DNA from: Glaciecola sp. XM2 | GTDB lineage: Bacteria > Pseudomonadota > Gammaproteobacteria > Enterobacterales > Alteromonadaceae | Direction of reading: 5' to 3' | DNA: 64,000 nucleotides | NCBI RefSeq assembly: GCF_018595715.1 | Contig: NZ_JAHEOJ010000026.1 | Location: 62,001 to 126,000, forward strand | In this document: positions 58,988-64,000 of the stretch, one piece after another | Numbering within the stretch: the first letter of the stretch is position 1 | Layout: every line of letters begins with the position of its first letter | Translations under genes and position numbers: made by a program | The notes under the pieces: model-generated | The model's database searches: none | Seen by the model: only the letters and a program-made list of their open reading frames with translations | Told to the model about the DNA's origin: nothing

Positions 58988-60922
58988 TTACGATGAAGGA
59001 TTAGTTTCCCCTGCACCGTCGTCTTTAGGCTCGTCTTGGCGACCTACATCAAGCTTGGCCCCGCCCGTTGGCGTGTCAGAATCCGACTTGTCATGCTTAT
59101 CCCAATCCGCTGGCTGACGAACTTCTCTACGCGCCATCAAATCATCAATTTGGCGAGCATCGATAGTTTCGTACTTCATCAAACAATCTTTCATTGAATG
59201 CAGAATGTCGATGTTGTCACGCAATATCTTTTCAGCACGTTGATAGTTGCGGTCAATCAAAGCTTTGATTTCTTGGTCAATAGCACGAGCTGTTTCATCT
59301 GACACACTTGCAGACTTGCTTACAGAGCGCCCTAGGAACACTTCGCCCTCTTCTTCAGCATAAAGCTGAGCGCCCAACTTAGTTGAAAGGCCCCATTGGG
59401 TTACCATTTTCTTCGCTATATCAGTGGCACGCTCAATATCATTTGACGCGCCAGTTGTGACCATATCTTCACCGTAGATTATCTCTTCGGCTAATCGACC
59501 GCCGTAAAGGCTTGAAATCATACTTTCGAGATGTTGTTTGGTGTAGCTAACACGATCTTGTTCAGGCAGGTACATGGTCACACCTAATGCTCTGCCGCGC
59601 GGAATGATAGAGACCTTGTAAACCGGGTCATGCTCAGGCACAAGACGACCAACAATAGCATGTCCTGCTTCGTGATACGCCGTCATGGTTTTCTCTTTCT
59701 CACTCATGACCATAGATTTGCGCTCTGCGCCCATCATGATTTTGTCTTTTGCAGAATCAAACTCTTCCATTGACACTACGCGACGATTTGAACGTGCCGC
59801 AAACAAAGCAGCTTCGTTAACAAGGTTAGCCAAATCTGCACCAGAAAATCCTGGCGTACCGCGAGCGATTACAGCAGCGTCTACGTCATCACCTAAAGGC
59901 ACTTTACGCATGTGCACTTTAAGAATTTGTTCACGACCACGGATATCTGGAAGACCTACGACTACCTGACGGTCAAAACGACCAGGACGAAGTAAGGCAG
60001 GGTCAAGTACGTCGGGACGGTTAGTTGCCGCAATAACAATAATTCCTTCGTGACCTTCAAACCCGTCCATTTCTACTAACATTTGGTTAAGCGTTTGCTC
60101 TCGCTCATCATGACCACCGCCTAGACCGGCGCCGCGCTGACGGCCAACGGCGTCAATTTCATCAATAAAGATGATACAAGGAGAAGATTTCTTGGCTTGC
60201 TCAAACATGTCACGAACGCGCGATGCACCTACACCAACAAACATTTCGACAAAGTCTGAGCCAGAAATAGTAAAGAAAGGTACTTTTGCTTCACCCGCAA
60301 TCGCTTTTGCAAGTAAGGTCTTACCGGTCCCTGGAGGCCCTACCATTAATACGCCTTTCGGGATTTTACCGCCAAGCTTTTGGAACTTCGTTGGGTCGCG
60401 TAAGAAGTCCACTAATTCAGTAACGTCTTCTTTCGCTTCATCACAGCCGGCAACGTCTGCGAATGTTGTTTTTATTTGGTCTTCACCTAACAGGCGCGCT
60501 TTGCTCTTGCCGAATGACATCGCACCGCGGCCACCACCACCTTGCATTTGACGCATGAAGAATATCCATACACCAATCAGAAGCAACATAGGGAACCAAG
60601 AAATGAATATTTGCGCTAACCAGTTAGTTTGCTCTGGTGGCTGACCAAATGCTCTCACGTCTTGCTTAATCAAATCTGACATAAGCTGAGGGTCTGGGGC
60701 CGGCATGTATGTTACGAAAGGTTCACCATTACGTCTGACACCCTTAATTTCACTGCCATTGACAGTGACTTCGCGAATATCGCCGCGCTCTACTTCTTTA
60801 ACGAATGTGGTGTAATCAGTCTGTGCACGAACCGTTTCTTGTCCAGAAAAATTCTTGAACACCATCATTAACACAACTGCGATGAATAACCACAGGATGA
60901 GATTTTTTGCCATGTCGCTCAA
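58988..60922 (-). CDS. ftsH: ATP-dependent zinc metalloprotease FtsH
   Basis: Inner-membrane AAA protease degrading regulators and damaged membrane proteins. Two N-terminal helices flank a periplasmic domain; Walker A GPPGTGKT, Walker [12 protein letters not shown], second region of homology [16 protein letters not shown], zinc motif HEAGH. Length 644 aa. TTG at 60922 is favoured since AGAGG lies 9 nt upstream; ATG three codons later (MAKNLILWL) matches E. coli but would have the SD too far away. Confidence 0.97.
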   Translation of the reverse strand: MSDMAKNLILWLFIAVVLMMVFKNFSGQETVRAQTDYTTFVKEVERGDIREVTVNGSEIKGVRRNGEPFVTYMPAPDPQLMSDLIKQDVRAFGQPPEQTNWLAQIFISWFPMLLLIGVWIFFMRQMQGGGGRGAMSFGKSKARLLGEDQIKTTFADVAGCDEAKEDVTELVDFLRDPTKFQKLGGKIPKGVLMVGPPGTGKTLLAKAIAGEAKVPFFTISGSDFVEMFVGVGASRVRDMFEQAKKSSPCIIFIDEIDAVGRQRGAGLGGGHDEREQTLNQMLVEMDGFEGHEGIIVIAATNRPDVLDPALLRPGRFDRQVVVGLPDIRGREQILKVHMRKVPLGDDVDAAVIARGTPGFSGADLANLVNEAALFAARSNRRVVSMEEFDSAKDKIMMGAERKSMVMSEKEKTMTAYHEAGHAIVGRLVPEHDPVYKVSIIPRGRALGVTMYLPEQDRVSYTKQHLESMISSLYGGRLAEEIIYGEDMVTTGASNDIERATDIAKKMVTQWGLSTKLGAQLYAEEEGEVFLGRSVSKSASVSDETARAIDQEIKALIDRNYQRAEKILRDNIDILHSMKDCLMKYETIDARQIDDLMARREVRQPADWDKHDKSDSDTPTGGAKLDVGRQDEPKDDGAGETNPSS

Positions 60923-61352
60923 CGCTACTTACCTCTAATCAATAAGCTCAATTTAAAAATTTGGATGCAGGCGATAATCCTATTAGGGCCTGCAAGTAAG
61001 ACTACTATACTTTATTCGGTTTCGCCACTTAGGACGTGTTATGCGGCGATTTAGTTTCCATCCACCACCATTATTTTTCAGGCCTTATTTACTTTTCATA
61101 ATTGCTTACGCGCGTGATTCAAATAATGGTCATTCAATTTTGTTGCTTATTGGGTTTTATTTATTACCGTGTAAAAAAAACCGTCCACCCATTAAGTTGT
61201 GCATATTTAACGCTTTTTTACACACCCGCTACATTGTTGACGATTTATGGTGTGCAAATGTCGCAATAGTTACTAAGTAGAGGTAGAATGCAGAAATTCA
61301 AGGTCGCTTTCTGTGAAAGCGACAAATAACTTTTTACATATTAGTTTGGTAA
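60923..61352. other. 430-bp gene-free region between ftsH and yhbY
   Basis: Holds the divergent promoters of ftsH and yhbY. No reading frame with RlmE features (PGGWSQ, SDMAPN motifs) is present on either strand. A 79-codon plus-strand frame at 61041-61280 has no SD and a composition like random AT-rich DNA. Confidence 0.65.
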
Positions 61353-61649
61353 ATGCATTTAACAACGAAACAAAATCAATATCTCAAAGGCCTCGCACAC
61401 CCACTTAAGCCTGTTGTGCAACTGGGTCAAAATGGCCTCACTGAGGGCGTCGTCGCAGAAATCGAAAACGCGCTTGCACATCATGAACTTATCAAGGTGA
61501 AGGTACCTTCTGATGATCGCCAAGAAAAAACGCTGATCATGGATGCCATTGTTGGTGAAACTTCTGCCCATAAAGTACAAACCATCGGACATGTCTTGGT
61601 GTTATATAAACCAAGCGAAGAGCAAAAAATCACGCTTCCGCGCAAATAA
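61353..61649 (+). CDS. yhbY: CRS1/YhbY-domain RNA-binding protein
   Basis: Small RNA-binding protein that associates with pre-50S ribosomes. TTKQNQYLKGLAHPLKPVVQ and the GQNGLTEGVV loop are diagnostic. Length 98 aa (E. coli 97). Usually it is divergent from rlmE-ftsH, and here from ftsH directly. Confidence 0.95.
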   Translation: MHLTTKQNQYLKGLAHPLKPVVQLGQNGLTEGVVAEIENALAHHELIKVKVPSDDRQEKTLIMDAIVGETSAHKVQTIGHVLVLYKPSEEQKITLPRK

Positions 61650-61685
61650 GCCTGCACTCTCGCCACAAGCGAGCTAGGCTTTTCG
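61647..61685 (+). terminator. probable yhbY terminator
   Basis: AAGCCT and AGGCTT with an inner CTCGC/GCGAG stem can form a hairpin directly after the yhbY stop, followed by TTTT. The outer and inner stems are separated by small internal loops, so strength is moderate. Confidence 0.6.
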
Positions 61686-61796
61686 ATGCTTTTTTGTACG
61701 CAAGAATCTCATATGGCATTTAATACGTATGCACTGCTCATCAAACGCACTGGCATCTAGCGCCACATTGTTTTTTATCCGTAATTAGGAGTCGTA

Positions 61797-62573
61797 ATGA
61801 ATAATACTCAAAACACTGCCATCGTAACCGGCGGGTGCTCTGGCCTTGGCCATGCCACCACTAAAGCACTTATTGCAGCGAATTGGCACGTCATTATGTT
61901 AGATATGAACGCTGAGGCAGCGCAAGAGCGAATCGCTGAACATGGCGCTGATAGCTGCTCTTTTTTGCAGGTCGATGTGACTAGCGATGCAGCGGTAGAA
62001 GAGGCTCTGAGCACTGCATTTGCAGAGCATTCCAACATTCGCCTATGTGTCAATTGCGCTGGCGTCGCACCCGCCAAACGCATACTCAACAGAGACGGCG
62101 ATGCGATGCCTTTAGGCGATTTTGCAAAAACGATTAATATTAATCTTATTGGCACATTCAACGTGTCACGAGTGGCGGCAAGTTACTTTGCGAAAAACGA
62201 AGCCCTTGGTGAAGCAGCGGAGCGCGGGCTTATTATAAATACCGCATCAGTTGCCGGTTATGAAGGACAAATTGGACAAACTGCATATGCGGCGAGTAAA
62301 GGCGGGATCATCGGTCTTTGTCTGCCCATGGCGCGCGATTTAGCGCCATTGGGTATTCGGGTAAATACTATTGCACCAGGCGTGATGGGCACCCCTATGC
62401 TTTTAGCCATGCCTGAAAATGTCCAACATGCGTTAACGGCCAATGTGCAATTTCCAAAACGCTTAGGCTTACCAGAAGAATTCGCAAAGCTGGTATTGCA
62501 CATGTACGACAACAAGTACCTAAATGGCGAAACCGTTCGCTTAGACGGCGCTTTAAGGATGCCGCCTAAGTAA
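61797..62573 (+). CDS. SDR of the 3-hydroxyacyl-CoA dehydrogenase II / HSD17B10 type
   Basis: Probable NAD-dependent 3-hydroxy-2-methylacyl-CoA or 3-hydroxyacyl-CoA dehydrogenase of fatty-acid or isoleucine degradation. TGGCSGLG (about residues 12-19), VNCAGVAPAKR, GLIINTASVAGYEGQIGQ, catalytic YAASKGG, then APGVMGTPML. The order and spacing match HSD17B10-type proteins (about 255 aa; here 258). AGGAG lies 5 nt before ATG. Exact substrate uncertain. Confidence 0.88.
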   Translation: MNNTQNTAIVTGGCSGLGHATTKALIAANWHVIMLDMNAEAAQERIAEHGADSCSFLQVDVTSDAAVEEALSTAFAEHSNIRLCVNCAGVAPAKRILNRDGDAMPLGDFAKTININLIGTFNVSRVAASYFAKNEALGEAAERGLIINTASVAGYEGQIGQTAYAASKGGIIGLCLPMARDLAPLGIRVNTIAPGVMGTPMLLAMPENVQHALTANVQFPKRLGLPEEFAKLVLHMYDNKYLNGETVRLDGALRMPPK

Positions 62574-62581
62574 ACCGACAT

Positions 62582-64000
62582 CTATTCGTCGTGGCCGCCG
62601 TTAACGGTAACAGATATTGCATACAATCGATTAACGGCGCGCTCGTGGACAGAGTGCTTTGGAAAACGCCCTCGAGTATTTAGCACCCCAGCATCTTTTC
62701 CGGTCATAATACTGATGGCTTGGTCAACATTATCTACCGCATACACATGAAAGCTACCCGCTTCAACGGCATTTCGTACATCTTCGTTTAACATGAGATT
62801 TACGCGATTTGAGCGCGGTATAATTACCCCTTGCTCACCGTTTAACCCTCGGTGACTGCACAATTCAAAGTAGCCTTCAATTTTTTCGTTAATGCCGCCG
62901 ACCGCCTGCACTTCCCCTAGCTGATTGATTGAACCGGTGACCGCTATGCTTTGCTTCAGCGGAATATCAGTCAATGCTGAGATAAGTGCGAGTAACTCTC
63001 CGAGCGAAGCGCTGTCACCATCGATGTAGCCATAGGATTGTTCTAATGCAATATTCGCTGATAAGGTAAGTGAAAACTCTTGGGCATACTTGTTGCCCAA
63101 GTAGCCTGTCAGCAAGAGCACCCCTTTAGAGTGGATTGACTGTCCTAGCTCCACTTCGCGCTCAATATCTACGACGCCACTGCTGCCTGCATACACGGTA
63201 GCCGTCACTCGCGCTGGCGTGCCAAACGCCGTATCACCAATTTCCAGTACAGTTAACCCATTTAGTGTACCAACCGCTAAGCCTTCTGTGCTAATGAGTA
63301 CATGGCCCTCCTGAATATCTTGTAGGAAATTATCTGACACTCTGCCGGTGCGCATTTTTTTTGCACCAAGCGCGGCGACTACATCTTCAACTAGCAGGTT
63401 TTGACGTTGTGACTTTTCGCAGAAATATTTCGCTTCGTGGATTAACTCTAAAATATCTGCAAAGCGCGCACTTAGCTTACTTTGATGTTCGGCGATACGC
63501 AGGCTATGGGCTACAAGCTTCTCTATGGCCACCCGATCAATACTTTGTAAACCGAGTTTTTCCACTTCCTTTTCTAATCGCTTAACAAAATGCGTCAGGT
63601 TGGGTTCGTTTAACTCTATATCACTTTCAAAATCTACCAGTACCCGAAATAACTCAGGGAATTCAGGATCATAATCTTGCAAGGTGTAATACAAGTCTCT
63701 GGAGCCTAGAAGGATAACTTTAACGTCAAGTCCAATAGGCTCAGGGTTTTGCGTAATGGAGTTAACCATACCAACTTCTTGTTGCGGCAGCTCAAGCTTG
63801 ATACGTTCAAATTTAAGGGCTAACTTCAGCGCCTCCCAGACATGCGCTTGTGACAACAACTTGTCGGCATCTAACACTAAATAACCACCGTTAGCACGGT
63901 GCAGCGCACCTGCCGTAATCATTCGGTAGTTGGTGTAAACGGAGCCCTGTACGCTAGTATATTCAATCTTACCAAATAAGTTTTGATAGCTAGGGTTAGC
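62582..64000 (-). CDS. Lon-family ATP-dependent protease, C-terminal part (partial)
   Basis: C-terminal part of a Lon-family protease of the LonB/YcbZ type; the frame stays open to the right edge, so the N-terminus lies beyond the window. AAA-type region (GALHRANGGYLVLDADKLL, SQAHVWEALKLALK) and proteolytic domain with catalytic Ser in YIDGDSASLGEL and Lys in GGINEKIEGYF. Residues near the edge (ANPSYQNLFGKIEYTSVQ) continue the family pattern. Stop lies 8 bp from the convergent SDR stop. Confidence 0.9.
   Translation of the reverse strand, partial: ANPSYQNLFGKIEYTSVQGSVYTNYRMITAGALHRANGGYLVLDADKLLSQAHVWEALKLALKFERIKLELPQQEVGMVNSITQNPEPIGLDVKVILLGSRDLYYTLQDYDPEFPELFRVLVDFESDIELNEPNLTHFVKRLEKEVEKLGLQSIDRVAIEKLVAHSLRIAEHQSKLSARFADILELIHEAKYFCEKSQRQNLLVEDVVAALGAKKMRTGRVSDNFLQDIQEGHVLISTEGLAVGTLNGLTVLEIGDTAFGTPARVTATVYAGSSGVVDIEREVELGQSIHSKGVLLLTGYLGNKYAQEFSLTLSANIALEQSYGYIDGDSASLGELLALISALTDIPLKQSIAVTGSINQLGEVQAVGGINEKIEGYFELCSHRGLNGEQGVIIPRSNRVNLMLNEDVRNAVEAGSFHVYAVDNVDQAISIMTGKDAGVLNTRGRFPKHSVHERAVNRLYAISVTVNGGHDE

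Noticed and set aside
61041-61280. 79-codon plus-strand frame between ftsH and yhbY
   Set aside because: No SD, no recognisable motif, composition like random AT-rich DNA, and it lies in the expected promoter region.

Overview
The window is a 64 kb stretch of chromosome from a Gram-negative gammaproteobacterium, most likely a marine member of the Alteromonadaceae (Alteromonas/Glaciecola-like). The evidence is the gene content and order: a divergent gltA / sdhCDAB-sucABCD block, kdsB/ycaR/lpxK/msbA/comEC (Kdo-lipid A), smc-zipA-ligA, pnp-nlpI, and ftsH-folP-glmM-tpiA-secG-tRNA-Leu. Family placement rests on protein resemblance and synteny only. I see no prophage, insertion sequence, CRISPR array or integron. 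This is mostly core genome; novelty lies in small lineage-specific insertions, gene fusions or duplications, and broken ancestral gene order.

Layout. 0.2-7 kb: cmoM and a Nif3/YbgI protein, a lysine-rich H1-like protein, sohB, a large VolA-type lipase lipoprotein, yciK. 7-21 kb: glnS, then the TCA block on the minus strand (sdhCDAB, terminator, sucAB, sucCD) with gltA divergent; SucB has two tandem lipoyl domains. 20.7-32 kb: mixed accessory and housekeeping genes (DUF3429 membrane protein, lipoprotein, phosphomannomutase, pirin and glutathionyl-hydroquinone reductase pair, tcdA, DedA-like protein, LysR regulator, exported methyltransferase-like protein, rimO, homocysteine methyltransferase). 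32-38.5 kb: comEC-msbA-lpxK-ycaR-kdsB in one direction. 39-46 kb: smc-zipA-ligA, with cysZ divergent. 46.9-52 kb: pnp, DUF1244 gene, nlpI and a Sel1-repeat/zinc metallopeptidase gene that looks co-transcribed with nlpI. 52-55.3 kb: a small accessory block (membrane protein, NhaR-like regulator, HPF-like protein, DUF2809 and YbaK proteins). 55.3-61 kb: tRNA-Leu(GAG), secG, tpiA, glmM, folP, ftsH. 61-64 kb: yhbY, a 3-hydroxyacyl-CoA dehydrogenase-like SDR, and the C-terminal part of a Lon-family protease that runs off the right edge.

How they fit together. The 9-21 kb block supplies most of the oxidative TCA branch from citrate synthase to fumarate, missing only aconitase and isocitrate dehydrogenase. 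The 32-38 kb block makes activated Kdo, phosphorylates lipid A and flips it across the inner membrane. The 39-46 kb block combines chromosome organisation, division and nick sealing. The 48-52 kb block links RNA decay to an envelope adaptor (NlpI) and a probable periplasmic peptidase.

The most unusual points are the nlpI-linked M64-like metallopeptidase; absence of the usual rimP-nusA-infB-rbfA-truB-rpsO genes between tRNA-Leu/secG and pnp, with five unrelated genes in their place; absence of rlmE between ftsH and yhbY; the double-lipoyl SucB; and a perfect 16-bp palindrome upstream of sucA. Many starts are non-ATG (ybgI, sohB, sdhC, sdhD, comEC, nlpI, pnp, ftsH), assigned here from Shine-Dalgarno spacing and homologue length.
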